The position numbers and the translations under genes were made by a program. The notes beneath the pieces are model-generated. The model was not told where the DNA came from, ran no database searches, and saw only the letters and a list, made by a program, of their open reading frames with translations. This document shows, piece by piece, positions 35,138 through 48,600 of a stretch of DNA of 64,000 nt. Within the stretch, counting starts at the first letter, position 1; every line of letters starts with the position of its first letter. The DNA lies in assembly GCF_051014445.1 (NCBI RefSeq), contig NW_027488369.1:16820001-16884000 (forward strand), read 5' to 3'. This DNA comes from Colletes latitarsis. Its lineage: Eukaryota > Arthropoda > Insecta > Hymenoptera > Colletidae.

Positions 35138-38100
35138 GTTTAATTGACTGTTTCGGTGTGGTACCGCATTACTACGTGATTCAAACCAGAAAAAGGCCAT
35201 GATCTGGCCAACAAGTATGCGAAAAATGCGAAAGTATGAGCCAGATGAGGGCAAATACCAGGCATAACCGGCGTTATCCTCTAAAATACTAATCGGAACC
35301 AGCACTTATTGACTGTTACAGTGTGGTACCACATTACTACGTGATCCAAACCAGAAAAAGGCCAGGATCTGGCCAACAAGTATGCGAAAAACGCGAAAGT
35401 ACGAGCCAGATGAGGACAAATCCCAGACCTACCCGAGACATAACCGTCGTTATCCTTTAAAATATTAATCGCAACCAGTTTAATTGTCTGTTTCGGTGTG
35501 GAACCTCATTACTACGGGATCCAAAACAGAAAAAACCCAGGATCTGGTCAACAAGTATGCGCAAAATGCGAAAGTACGATCCAGACGAGGGCAAATCCCA
35601 GACCTACCCGAGACATAACCGGCGTTATCCTCTAAAATATTAATCTCAACCAGGTTTAATTGACTGTTTCGTTGTGGAACCACATTACTACGGGATCCAA
35701 ACCAGAAAAAACCCAGGATCTGGCCAACAAGTATGCGCAAAATGCGAAAGTACGATCCAGACGAGGGCAAATCCCAGACCTAACCGAGACATAACCGGCG
35801 TTATCCTCTAAAATATTATTCGCAACCAGGTTTAATTGACTGTTTCGGTGTGGTACCACATTACTACGTGATCCAAGCCAGAAAAGGGCCAGGATCTGGC
35901 CAACAAGTATGCGAAAAACGCGAAAGTACGAGCCAGATGAGGACAAATCCCAGACCTACCCGAGACATAACCGGCGTTATCCTCTAAAATATTAATCTCA
36001 ACCAGGTTTAATTGACTGTTTCGTTGTGGAACCACATTACTACGGGATCCAAACCAGAAAAAACCCAGGATCTGGCCAACAAGTATGCGCAAAATGCGAA
36101 AGTACGAGCCAGATGAGGGCAAATCCCAGACCAAACCGAGACATAACCGGCGTTATCCTCTAAAATATTAATCGCAACCAGGATTAATTGGCTGCTTCGG
36201 TGTGGTACCGCATTACTACGTGATCCAAACTAGAAAAAGGCCATGATCTGGCCAACAAGTATGCGAAAAATGCGAAAGTATGAGCCAGATGATTGCAAAT
36301 ACCAGAACTATGCCTGACATAACCAGCGTTAACCTCTAAAATACGAATCGGAACATGCTTTTAATGACTGTTTCAGTGTGGCAACACATTACTACGAGAT
36401 CCAAACCAGAAAAATCCCAGGATCGGGCTAACAAGTATGCGCAAAATGCGAAAGTACGAGCCAGATGAGGGCAAATCCCAGACCTACCCGAGACATAACC
36501 GGCGTTATCCTCTAAAATATTAATCTCAACCAGGTTTAATTGACTGTTTCGTTGTGGAACCACATTACTACGGGATCCAAACCAGAAAAAAACCCAGGAT
36601 CTGGCCAACAAGTATGCGCAAAAGGCGAAAGTACGAGCCAGATGAGGGCAAATCCAAGACCAAACCGAGACATAACCGGCGTTATCCTCTAAAATATTAA
36701 TCGCAACCAGGTTTAATTGACTGCTTCGGTGTGGTACCGCATTACTACGTGATTCAAACCAGAAAAAGGCCATGATCTGGCCAACAAGTATGCGAAAAAT
36801 GCGAAAGTATGAGCCAGATGGTTTCAAATACCAGAACTAACACAGACATAACCAGCGTTACCCTCTAAAATACTAATCGGAACCAGCTTTTATTGACTGT
36901 TTCAGTGTGGTATCACATTACTACGTGATCCAAACCAGAAAAAGGCCAGGATCTGGCCTACAAGTATGCGAAAAACGCGAAAGTAAGAGCCAGATGAGGA
37001 CAAATCCCAGACCTACCCGAGACATAACCGGCGTTATCCTCTAAAGTATTAATCGGAACCAGGTTTAATTGACTGTTTCAGTGTGGTACCTCTTTACTAC
37101 GTGGTCCAAGCCAGAAGAAGGCCAGGATGTGGCCAACAAGTATGCGAAAAATGCGAAAGTACGAGCCAGATGAGGGCAAATACCAGACCTAACCGAGACA
37201 TAACCGGCGTTATCCTCTAAAATATTAATCGCAACCAGGTTTAATTGACTGTTTCGTTGTGGAACCACATTACTGCGGGATTCAAACCAGAAAAAACCCA
37301 GGATCTGGCCAAGAAGTATGCGAAAAATGCGAAAGTATGAGCCAGATGGTTTCAAATACCAGAACTAACACAGACATAACCAGCGTTACCCTCTAAAATA
37401 CTAATCGGAACCAGCTTTTATTGACTGTTTCAGTGTGGTACCACATTACTACGTGATCCAAACCAGAAAAAGGCCAGGATTCAGGCCTACAAGTATGCGA
37501 AAAACGCGAAAGTACAAGCCAGATGAGGGCAAATCCCAGACCAAACCGAGACATAACCGGCGTTATCCTCTAAAATATTAATCGCAATCAGGTTTAATTG
37601 ACTGCTTCGGTGTGGTACCGCATTACTACGTGATCCAAACCAGAAAAAGGCCATGATCTGGCCAACAAGTATGCGAAAAACGCGAAAGTACGAGCCAGAT
37701 GAGGACAAATCCCAGACCTACCCGAGACATAACCGGCGTTATCCTCTAAAATATTAATCGCTACCAGTTTAATTGACTGTTTCGGTGTGGAACCTCATTA
37801 CTACGGGATCCAAAACAGAAAAAACCCAGGATCTGGTCAAGAAGTATGCGAAAAACGCCAAAGTATGAGCCAGATGATTGCAAATACCAGAACTAACCCA
37901 GACATAACCAGCGTTATCCTCTAAAGTACTTATCGGAACCAGCCTCTATTGACTATTTCAGTGTGGTACCACATTACTACGTGTTCCAAACGAGAAAAGG
38001 GCCAGGGTCTGGCCAACAAGTGTGCGAAAAACGCGAAAGTATGAGCGAGATGGTTTCAAATACCAGAACTAACACAGACATAACCAGCGTTATCCTCTAA

Positions 38101-38564
38101 AATACTAATCGGAACCAGCTTTTATTGACTGTTTCAGTGTGGTACCACATTACTGCGTGATCCGGACCAGAAAAAGGCTAGGATCAGGACATCAAGTAAG
38201 CGAAAAACGCGAAAATACGAGCCACATGAGGACAAATCCCAGACCTACCCGAGACATAACCGGCGTTATCCTCTAAAGTATTAATCGGAACCAGGTTTAA
38301 TTGACTGTTTCGTTGTGGAACCACATTACTACGGGATCCAAACCAGAAAAAACCCAGGATCTGGCCAACAAGTATGCGCAAAATGCGAAAGTACGAGCCA
38401 GAAGAGGGCAAATCCCAGACCAAACCAAGACATAACCGGCGTTATCCTCTAAAATACTAATCGGAACCAGCTTCTATTGCCTGTTTCAGTGTGGTACAAC
38501 ATTACTACGTGATCCAAACCAGAAAAAGGCAAAGGATCTGGCCAACAAGTATGCGAAAAACGCG
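35138..38564 (+). repeat. Mixed monomers with small local duplications
   Basis: AATCTCAACCAGG monomers stand at 35641, 35993 (352 bp apart) and about 36531. A 528-bp (3-mer) spacing links the rare GTTACCCTC variants at 36857 and 37385. A 7-A run at 36586-36592 replaces the usual six, giving a 177-bp monomer. GGTACCTCTTTACTACG / AGAAGAAGGCC monomers occur near 37.09 kb. Only satellite is present. Confidence 0.75.
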
Positions 38565-39261
38565 AAAGTATGAGCCAGATGATTGCAAATACCAGAACTA
38601 ACACAGACATAACCTGCGTTATCCTCTAAAATACTAATCGGAACCAGCTTTTATTGACTGTTACAGTGTGGTACCACATTACTACGTGATCCAAACCAGA
38701 AAAAGGCCAGGATCTGGCCAACAAGTATGCGAAAAACGCGAAAGTCGAGCCAGATGAGGACAAATCCCAGACCTACCCGAGACATAACCGGCGTTATCCT
38801 CTAAAATATTAATCGCAACCAATCTAATTGCCTGTTTCGGTGTGGAACCTCATTACTACGGGATCCAAAACAGAAAAAACCCAGGATCTGGTCAACAAGT
38901 ATGCGAAAAACGCCAAAGTATGTGCCAGATGATTGCAAATACCAGAACTAACCCAGACATAACCAGCGTTATCCTCTAAAATACTTATCGGAACCAGCCC
39001 CTATTGACTATTTCAGTGTGGTACCACATTACTACGTGTTCCAAACGAGAAAAGGGCCAGGGTCTGGCCAACAAGTGTGCGAAAAACGCGAAAGTATGAG
39101 CCAGATGGTTTCAAATACCAGAACTAACACAGACATAACCAGCGTTATCCTCTAAAATACTAATCGGAACCAGCTTTTATTGACTGTTTCAGTGTGGTAC
39201 CACATTACTACGTGATCCAAACCAGAAAAAGGCCAGGATCTGGCCTACAAGTATGCGAAAA

Positions 39262-40317
39262 ACGCGAAAGTACGAGCCAGATGAGGACAAATCCCAGACC
39301 TACCCGAGACATAACCGGCGTTATCCTCTAAAGTATTAATCGGAACCAGGTTTAATTGACTGTTTCAGTGTGGTACCTCTTTACTACGTGGTCCAAGCCA
39401 GAAGAAGGCCAGGATGTGGCCAACAAGTATGCGAAAAATGCGAAAGTACGAGCCAGATGAGGGCAAATACCAGACCTAACCGAGACATAACCGGCGTTAT
39501 CCTCTAAAATATTAATCGCAACCAGGTTTAATTGACTGTTTCGTTGTGGAACCACATTACTGCGGGATCCAAACCAGAAAAAACCCAGGATCTGGCCAAG
39601 AAGTATGCGAAAAATGCGAAAGTACAAGCCAGATGAGGGCAAATCCCAGACCAAACCGAGACATAACCGGCGTTATCCTCTAAAATATTAATCGCAACCA
39701 GGTTTAATTGACTGCTTCGGTGTGGTACCGCATTACTACGTGATCCAAACCAGAAAAAGGCCATGATCTGGCCAACAAGTATGCGAAAAACGCGAAAGTA
39801 CGAGCCAGATGAGGACAAATCCCAGACCTACCCGAGACATAACCGGCGTTATCCTCTAAAGTATTAATCGGAACCAGGTTTAATTGACTGTTTCAGTGTG
39901 GTACCTCTTTACTACGTGGTCCAAGCCAGAAGAAGGCCAGGATGTGGCCAACAAGTATGCGAAAAATGCGAAAGTACGAGCCAGATGAGGGCAAATACCA
40001 GACCTAACCGAGACATAACCGGCGTTATCCTCTAAAATATTAATCGCAACCAGGTTTAATTGACTGTTTCGTTGTGGAACCACATTACTGCGGGATCCAA
40101 ACCAGAAAAAACCCAGGATCTGGCCAAGAAGTATGCGAAAAATGCGAAAGTACAAGCCAGATGAGGGCAAATCCCAGACCAAACCGAGACATAACCGGCG
40201 TTATCCTCTAAAATATTAATCGCAACCAGGTTTAATTGACTGCTTCGGTGTGGTACCGCATTACTACGTGATCCAAACCAGAAAAAGGCCATGATCTGGC
40301 CAACAAGTATGCGAAAA
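39262..40317 (+). repeat. 528-bp 3-mer tandem duplication
   Basis: Copies are about 39262-39789 and 39790-40317. Each has a GGTACCTCTTTACTACG monomer, a GTTGTGGAACCACATTACTGCGG monomer with CCAAGAAGTATG, and a GACTGCTTCGG monomer, and they look identical apart from isolated changes. The partner block near 46.3-46.9 kb has the unit once. Confidence 0.88.
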
Positions 40318-43300
40318 ACGCGAAAGTACGAGCCAGATGAGGACAAATCCCAGACCTACCCGAGACATAACCGGCGTTATCCTCTAAAGTATTAATCGGA
40401 ACCAGGTTTAATTTACTGTTTCAGTGTGGTACCTCTTTACTACGTGGTCCAAGCCAGAAGAAGGCCAGGATGTGGCCAACAAGTATGCGAAAAATGCGAA
40501 AGTATGAGCCAGATGAGGACAAATCCCAGACCAAACCGAGACATAACCGGGGTTATCCTCTAAAATATTAATCGCAACCAGGATTAATTGGCTGCTTCGG
40601 TGTGGTACCGCATTACTACGTGATCCAAACTAGAAAAAGGCCATGATCTGGCCAACAAGTATGCGAAAAATGCGAAAGTATCAGCCAGATGATTGCAAAT
40701 ACCAGAACTATGCCTGACATAACCAGCGTTAACCTCTAAAATACGAATCGGAACATGCTTTTAATGACTGTTTCAGTGTGGCAACACATTACTACGAGAT
40801 CCAAACCAGAAAAATCCCAGGATCGGGCCAAGAAGTATGCGAAAAATGCAAAAGTACAAGCCAGATGAGGGCAAATCCCAGACCAAACCGAGACATAACC
40901 GGCGTTATCCTCTAAAATATTAATCGCAACCAGGTTTAATTGACTGCTTCGGTGTGGTACCGCATTACTACGTGATGCAAACCAGAAAAAGGCCATGATC
41001 TGGCCAACAAGTATGCGAAAAACGCGAAAGTACGAGCCAGATGAGGACAAATCCCAGACCTAACCGAGACATAACCGGCGTTATCCTCTAAAATATTATT
41101 CGCAACCAGGTTTAATTGACTGTTTCGGTGTGGTACCACATTACTACGTGGTCCAAGCCAGAAAACGGCCAGGATCTGGCCAAAAAGTATGCGAAAAACG
41201 CGAAAGTACGAGCCAGATGAAGACAAATCCCAGACCTACCGGAGACATAACCGGCGTTATCCTCTAAAATATTAATCTCAACCAGGTTTAATTGACTCTT
41301 TCGTTGTGGAACCACATTACTACGGGATCCAAACCAGAAAAAACCCAGGATCTGGCCAACAAGTATGCGCAAAATGCGAAAGTACGAGCCAGATGAGGGC
41401 AAATCCCAGACCAAACCGAGACATAACCGGCGTTATCCTCTAAAATATTAATCGCAACCAGGTTTAATTGACTGCTTCGATGTGGTACCGCATTACTACG
41501 TGATCCAAACCAGAAAAAGGCCATGATCTGGCCAACAAGTATGCGAAAAATGCGAAAGTATGAGCCAGATGAGGGCAAATACCAGACCTAACCGAGACAT
41601 AACCGGCGTTATCCTCTAAAATACTAATCGGAACCAGCTTCTTTTGACTGTTTCAGTGTGGTACAACATTACTACGTGATCCAAACCAGAAAAAGGCAAA
41701 GGATCCTGCCAACAAGTATGCGAAAAACGCGAAAGTATGAGCCAGATGATTGCAAATACCAGAACTAACACAGACATAACCTGCGTTATCCTCTAAAGTA
41801 CTAATCGGAATCAGATTTTATTGACTGTTACAGTGTGGTACCACATTACTACGTGATCCAAACCAGAAAAAGGCCAGGATCTGGCCAACAAGTATGCGAA
41901 AAACGCGAAAGTACGAGCCAGATGAGGACAAATCCCAGACCTACCCGAGACATAACCGGCGTTATCCTCTAAAATATTAATCGCTACCAGTTTAATTGAC
42001 TGTTTCGGTGTGGAACCTCATTACTACGGGATCCAAAACAGAAAAAACCCAGGATCTGGTCAACAAGTATGCGAAAAACGCCAAAGTATGAGCCAGATGA
42101 TTGCAAATACCAGAACTAACCCAGACGTAACCAGCGTTATCCTCTAAAATACTTATCGGAACCAGGCTCAATTGACTATTTCACTGTGGTACCACATTAC
42201 TACGTGTTCCAAACGAGAAAAGGGCCAGGGTCTGGCCAACAAGTGTGCGAAAAACGCGAAAGTATGAGCCAGATGGTTTCAAATACCAGAACTAACACAG
42301 ACATAACCAGCGTTATCCTCTAAAATACTAATCGGAACCAGCTTTTATTGACTGTTTCAGTGTGGTACCACATTACTACGTGATCCAAACCAGAAAAAGG
42401 CCGGAATCTGGCCTACAAGTATGCGAAAAACGCGAAAGTACGAGCCAGATGATTGCAAATACCAGAACTATGCCTGACATAACCAGCGTTAACCTCTAAA
42501 ATACGAATCGGAACATGCTTTTAATGACTGTTTCAGTGTGGCAACACATTACTACGAGATCCAAACCAGAAAAATCCCAGGATCGGGCCAACAAGTATGC
42601 GCAAAATGCGAAAGTACGAGCCAGATGAGGGCAAATCCCAGACCTACCCGAGACATAACCGGCGTTATCCTCTAAAATATTAATCTCAACCAGGTTTAAT
42701 TGACTGTTCCGTTGTGGAACCACATTACTACGGGATCCAAACCAGAAAAAACCCAGGGTCTGGCCAACAAGTATGCGCAAAATGCGAAAGTACAAGCCAG
42801 ATGAGGGCAAATCCCAGACCAAACCGAGACATAACCGGCGTTATCCTCTAAAATATTAATCGCAACCAGGTTTAATTGACTGCTTCGGTGTGGTACCGCA
42901 TTACTACGTGATCCAAACCAGAAAAAACCCAGGATCTGGCCAACAAGTATGCGAAAAATGCGAAAGTACGAGCCAGATGAGGACAAATCCCAGACCTACC
43001 CGAGACATAACCGGCGTTATCCTCTAAAATATTAATCGCAACCAGGTTTAATTGACTGCTTCGGTGTGGTACCGCATTACTACGTGATGCAAACCAGAAA
43101 AAGGCCATGATCTGGCCAACAAGTATGCGAAAAACGCGAAAGTACGAGCCAGATGAGGACAAATCCCAGACCTACCCGAGACATAACTGGCGTTATCCTC
43201 TAAAGTATTAATCGGAACCAGGTTTAATTTACTGTTTCAGTGTGGTACCTCTTTACTACGTGGTCCAAGCCAGAAGAAGGCCAGGATGTGGCCAACAAGT

Positions 43301-45141
43301 ATGCGAAAAATGCGAAAGTACGAGCCAGATGAGGGCAAATACCAGACCTAACCGAGACATAACCGGCGTTATCCTCTAAAATGTTAATCGCAACCAGGTT
43401 TAATTGACTGTTTCGTTGTGGAACCACATTACTACGGGATCCAAACCAGAAAAAACCCAGGATCTGGCCAACAAGCATGCGCAAAATGCGAAAGTACGAG
43501 CCAGATGAGGGCAAATCCCAGACCAAACAGAGACATAACCGGCGTTATCCTCTAAAATATTAATCGCAACCAGGTTTAATTGACTGCTTCGATGTGGTAC
43601 CGCATTACTACGTGATCCAAACCAGAAAAAGGCCATGATCTGGCCAACAAGTATGCGAAAAATGCGAAAGTATGAGCCAGATGAGGGCAAATACCAGACC
43701 TAACCGAGACATAACCGGCGTTATCCTCTAAAATATTATTCGCAACCAGGTTTAATTGACTGTTTCGGTGTGGTACCACATTACTACGTGGTCTAAGCCA
43801 GAAAACGGCCAGGATCTGGCCAAAAAGTATGCGAAAAACGCGAAAGTACGAGCCAGATGAGGACAAATCCCAGACCTACCCGAGACATAACCGGCGTTAT
43901 CCTCTAAAATATTAATCTCAACCAGGTTTAATTGACTGTTTCGTTGTGGAACCACATTACTACGGGATCCAAACCAGAAAAAACCCAGGATCTGGCCAAC
44001 AAGCATGCGCAAAATGCGAAAGTACGAGCCAGATGAGGGCAAATCCCAGACCAAACAGAGACATAACCGGCGTTATCCTCTAAAATATTAATCGCAACCA
44101 GGTTTAATTGACTGCTTCGATGTGGTACCGCATTACTACGTGATCCAAACCAGAAAAAGGCCATGATCTGGCCAACAAGTATGCGAAAAATGCGAAAGTA
44201 TGAGCCAGATGAGGGCAAATACCAGACCTAACCGAGACATAACCGGCGTTATCCTCTAAAATACTAATCGGAACCAGCTTCTTTTGACTGTTTCAGTGTG
44301 GTACAACATTACTACGTGATCCAAACCAGAAAAAGGCAAAGGATCCTGCCAACAAGTATGCGAAAAACGCGAAAGTATGAGCCAGATGATTGCAAATACC
44401 AGAACTAACACAGACATAACCTGCGTTATCCTCTAAAGTACTAATCGGAACCAGATTTTATTGACTGTTACAGTGTGGTACCACATTACTAAGTGATCCA
44501 TACCAGAAAAAGGCCAGGATCTGGCCAACAAGTATGCGAAAAACGCGAAAGTACGAGCCAGATGAGGACAAATCCCAGACCTACCCGAGACGTAACCGGC
44601 GTTATCCTCTAAAATATTAATCGCTACCAGTTTAATTGACTGTTTCGGTGTGGAACCTCATTACTACGGGATCCAAAACAGAAAAAACCCAGGATCTGGT
44701 CAACAAGTATGCGAAAAACGCCAAAGTATGAGCCAGATGATTGCAAATACCAGAACTAACCCAGACATAACCAGCGTTATCCTCTAAAATACTTATCGGA
44801 ACCAGCCTCTATTGACTATTTCAGTGTGGTACCACATTACTACGTGTTCGAAACGAGAAAAGGGCCAGGGTCTGGCCAACAAGTGTGCGAAAAACGCGAA
44901 AGTATGAGCCAGATGGTTTCAAATACCAGAACTAACACAGACATAACCAGCGTTATCCTCTAAAATACTAATCGGAACCAGCTTTTATTGACTGTTTCAG
45001 TGTGGTACCACATTACTACGTGATCCAAACCAGAAAAAGGCCGGAATCTGGCCTACAAGTATGCGAAAAACGCGAAAGTACGAGCCAGATGATTGCAAAT
45101 ACCAGAACTATGCCTGACATAACCAGCGTTAACCTCTAAAA

Positions 45142-45180
45142 TACGAATCGGAACCAGGTTTAATTGACTGTTTCGGTGTG
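45142..45180 (+). repeat. Chimeric monomer junction (gaacatg-class left, caggttta-class right)
   Basis: The left side is typical of the CTATGCCTGACAT / TACGAATCGG class, but after TCGGAACC the sequence continues as CAGGTTTAATTGACTG instead of the usual ATGCTTTTAATGACTG. The switch falls in the shared CGGAAC stretch. The same junction occurs 6333 bp later at 51475, having been copied with the large block. Confidence 0.8.
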
Positions 45181-45463
45181 GTACCACATTACTACGTGGT
45201 CCAAGCCAGAAAAAGGCCAGGATCTGGCCAACAAGTATGCGAAAAACGCGATAGTACGAGCCAGATGAGGACAAATCCCAGACCTACCCGAGACATAACC
45301 GGCGTTATCCTCTAAAATATTAATCTCAACCAGGTTTAATTGACTGTTTCGTTGTGGAACCACATTACTACAGGATCCAAACCAGAAAAAACCCAGGATC
45401 TGGCCAACACGTATGCGCAAAATGCGATAGTACGAGCCAGATGAGGGCAAATCCCAGACCTAC

Positions 45464-45601
45464 CCGAGACATAACCGGCGTTATCCTCTAAAATATTAAT
45501 CGCAACCAATCTAATTGCCTGTTTCGGTGTGGAACCTCATTACTACGGGATCCAAAACAGAAAAAACCCAGGATCTGGTCAACAAGTATGCGAAAAACGC
45601 C
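45464..45601 (+). repeat. Junction between the two large HOR copies
   Basis: About 138 bp that match 45.81-45.95 kb and 38.77-38.91 kb (CGCAACCAATCTAATTGCC, CCAAAACAG, GATCTGGTCAAC, AACGCCAAAG). It is therefore an ordinary monomer of the block rather than foreign sequence, and it marks the seam where copy 2 begins. Confidence 0.75.
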
Positions 45602-48600
45602 AAAGTATGAGCCAGATGATTGCAAATACCAGAACTAACACAGACATAACCTGCGTTATCCTCTAAAATACTAATCGGAACCAGCTTTTATTGACTGTTA
45701 CAGTGTGGTACCACATTACTACGTGATCCAAACCAGAAAAAGGCCAGGATCTGGCCAACAAGTATGCGAAAAACGCGAAAGTCGAGCCAGATGAGGACAA
45801 ATCCCAGACCTACCCGAGACATAACCGGCGTTATCCTCTAAAATATTAATCGCAACCAATCTAATTGCCTGTTTCGGTGTGGAACCTCATTACTACGGGA
45901 TCCAAAACAGAAAAAACCCAGGATCTGGTCAACAAGTATGCGAAAAACGCCAAAGTATGTGCCAGATGATTGCAAATACCAGAACTAACCCAGACATAAC
46001 CAGCGTTATCCTCTAAAATACTTATCGGAACCAGCCCCTATTGACTATTTCAGTGTGGTACCACATTACTACGTGTTCCAAACGAGAAAAGGGCCAGGGT
46101 CTGGCCAACAAGTGTGCGAAAAACGCGAAAGTATGAGCCAGATGGTTTCAAATACCAGAACTAACACAGACATAACCAGCGTTATCCTCTAAAATACTAA
46201 TCGGAACCAGCTTTTATTGACTGTTTCAGTGTGGTACCACATTACTACGTGATCCAAACCAGAAAAAGGCCAGGATCTGGCCTACAAGTATGCGAAAAAC
46301 GCGAAAGTACGAGCCAGATGAGGACAAATCCCAGACCTACCCGAGACATAACCGGCGTTATCCTCTAAAGTATTAATCGGAACCAGGTTTAATTGACTGT
46401 TTCAGTGTGGTACCTCTTTACTACGTGGTCCAAGCCAGAAGAAGGCCAGGATGTGGCCAACAAGTATGCGAAAAATGCGAAAGTACGAGCCAGATGAGGG
46501 CAATTACCAGACCTAACCGAGACATAACCGGCGTTATCCTCTAAAATATTAATCGCAACCAGGTTTAATTGACTGTTTCGTTGTGGAACCACATTACTGC
46601 GGGATCCAAACCAGAAAAAACCCAGGATCTGGCCAAGAAGTATGCGAAAAATGCGAAAGTACAAGCCAGATGAGGGCAAATCCCAGACCAAACCGAGACA
46701 TAACCGGCGTTATCCTCTAAAATATTAATCGCAACCAGGTTTAATTGACTGCTTCGGTGTGGTACCGCATTACTACGTGATCCAAACCAGAAAAAGGCCA
46801 TGATCTGGCCAACAAGTATGCGAAAAACGCGAAAGTACGAGCCAGATGAGGACAAATCCCAGACCTACCCGAGACATAACCGGCGTTATCCTCTAAAGTA
46901 TTAATCGGAACCAGGTTTAATTTACTGTTTCAGTGTGGTACCTCTTTACTACGTGGTCCAAGCCAGAAGAAGGCCAGGATGTGGCCAACAAGTATGCGAA
47001 AAATGCGAAAGTATGAGCCAGATGAGGACAAATCCCAGACCAAACCGAGACATAACCGGGGTTATCCTCTAAAATATTAATCGCAACCAGGATTAATTGG
47101 CTGCTTCGGTGTGGTACCGCATTACTACGTGATCCAAACTAGAAAAAGGCCATGATCTGGCCAACAAGTATGCGAAAAATGCGAAAGTATCAGCCAGATG
47201 ATTGCAAATACCAGAACTATGCCTGACATAACCAGCGTTAACCTCTAAAATACGAATCGGAACATGCTTTTAATGACTGTTTCAGTGTGGCAACACATTA
47301 CTACGAGATCCAAACCAGAAAAATCCCAGGATCGGGCCAAGAAGTATGCGAAAAATGCAAAAGTACAAGCCAGATGAGGGCAAATCCCAGACCAAACCGA
47401 GACATAACCGGCGTTATCCTCTAAAATATTAATCGCAACCAGGTTTAATTGACTGCTTCGGTGTGGTACCGCATTACTACGTGATGCAAACCAGAAAAAG
47501 GCCATGATCTGGCCAACAAGTATGCGAAAAACGCGAAAGTACGAGCCAGATGAGGACAAATCCCAGACCTAACCGAGACATAACCGGCGTTATCCTCTAA
47601 AATATTATTCGCAACCAGGTTTAATTGACTGTTTCGGTGTGGTACCACATTACTACGTGGTCCAAGCCAGAAAACGGCCAGGATCTGGCCAAAAAGTATG
47701 CGAAAAACGCGAAAGTACGAGCCAGATGAAGACAAATCCCAGACCTACCGGAGACATAACCGGCGTTATCCTCTAAAATATTAATCTCAACCAGGTTTAA
47801 TTGACTGTTTCGTTGTGGAACCACATTACTACGGGATCCAAACCAGAAAAAACCCAGGATCTGGCCAACAAGTATGCGCAAAATGCGAAAGTACGAGCCA
47901 GATGAGGGCAAATCCCAGACCAAACCGAGACATAACCGGCGTTATCCTCTAAAATATTAATCGCAACCAGGTTTAATTGACTGCTTCGATGTGGTACCGC
48001 ATTACTACGTGATCCAAACCAGAAAAAGGCCATGATCTGGCCAACAAGTATGCGAAAAATGCGAAAGTATGAGCCAGATGAGGGCAAATACCAGACCTAA
48101 CCGAGACATAACCGGCGTTATCCTCTAAAATACTAATCGGAACCAGCTTCTTTTGACTGTTTCAGTGTGGTACAACATTACTACGTGATCCAAACCAGAA
48201 AAAGGCAAAGGATCCTGCCAACAAGTATGCGAAAAACGCGAAAGTATGAGCCAGATGATTGCAAATACCAGAACTAACACAGACATAACCTGCGTTATCC
48301 TCTAAAGTACTAATCGGAATCAGATTTTATTGACTGTTACAGTGTGGTACCACATTACTACGTGATCCAAACCAGAAAAAGGCCAGGATCTGGCCAACAA
48401 GTATGCGAAAAACGCGAAAGTACGAGCCAGATGAGGACAAATCCCAGACCTACCCGAGACATAACCGGCGTTATCCTCTAAAATATTAATCGCTACCAGT
48501 TTAATTGACTGTTTCGGTGTGGAACCTCATTACTACGGGATCCAAAACAGAAAAAACCCAGGATCTGGTCAACAAGTATGCGAAAAACGCCAAAGTATGA

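Larger units (their letters stand above)
38565..45463 (+). repeat. Large tandem HOR block, copy 1 (about 6.9 kb)
   Basis: This matches 45602-51796. The offset is 7037 bp from 38565 to about 39.8 kb, 6509 bp from about 39.3 to 43.5 kb and 6333 bp from about 43.6 kb to the end. The steps are 528 and 176 bp, so copy 1 has four more monomers than copy 2. Internal markers are the C-class monomers at 38982, 42150 and 44790 and the TACGAATCGG monomers at 40742, 42502 and 45142. Confidence 0.92.
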
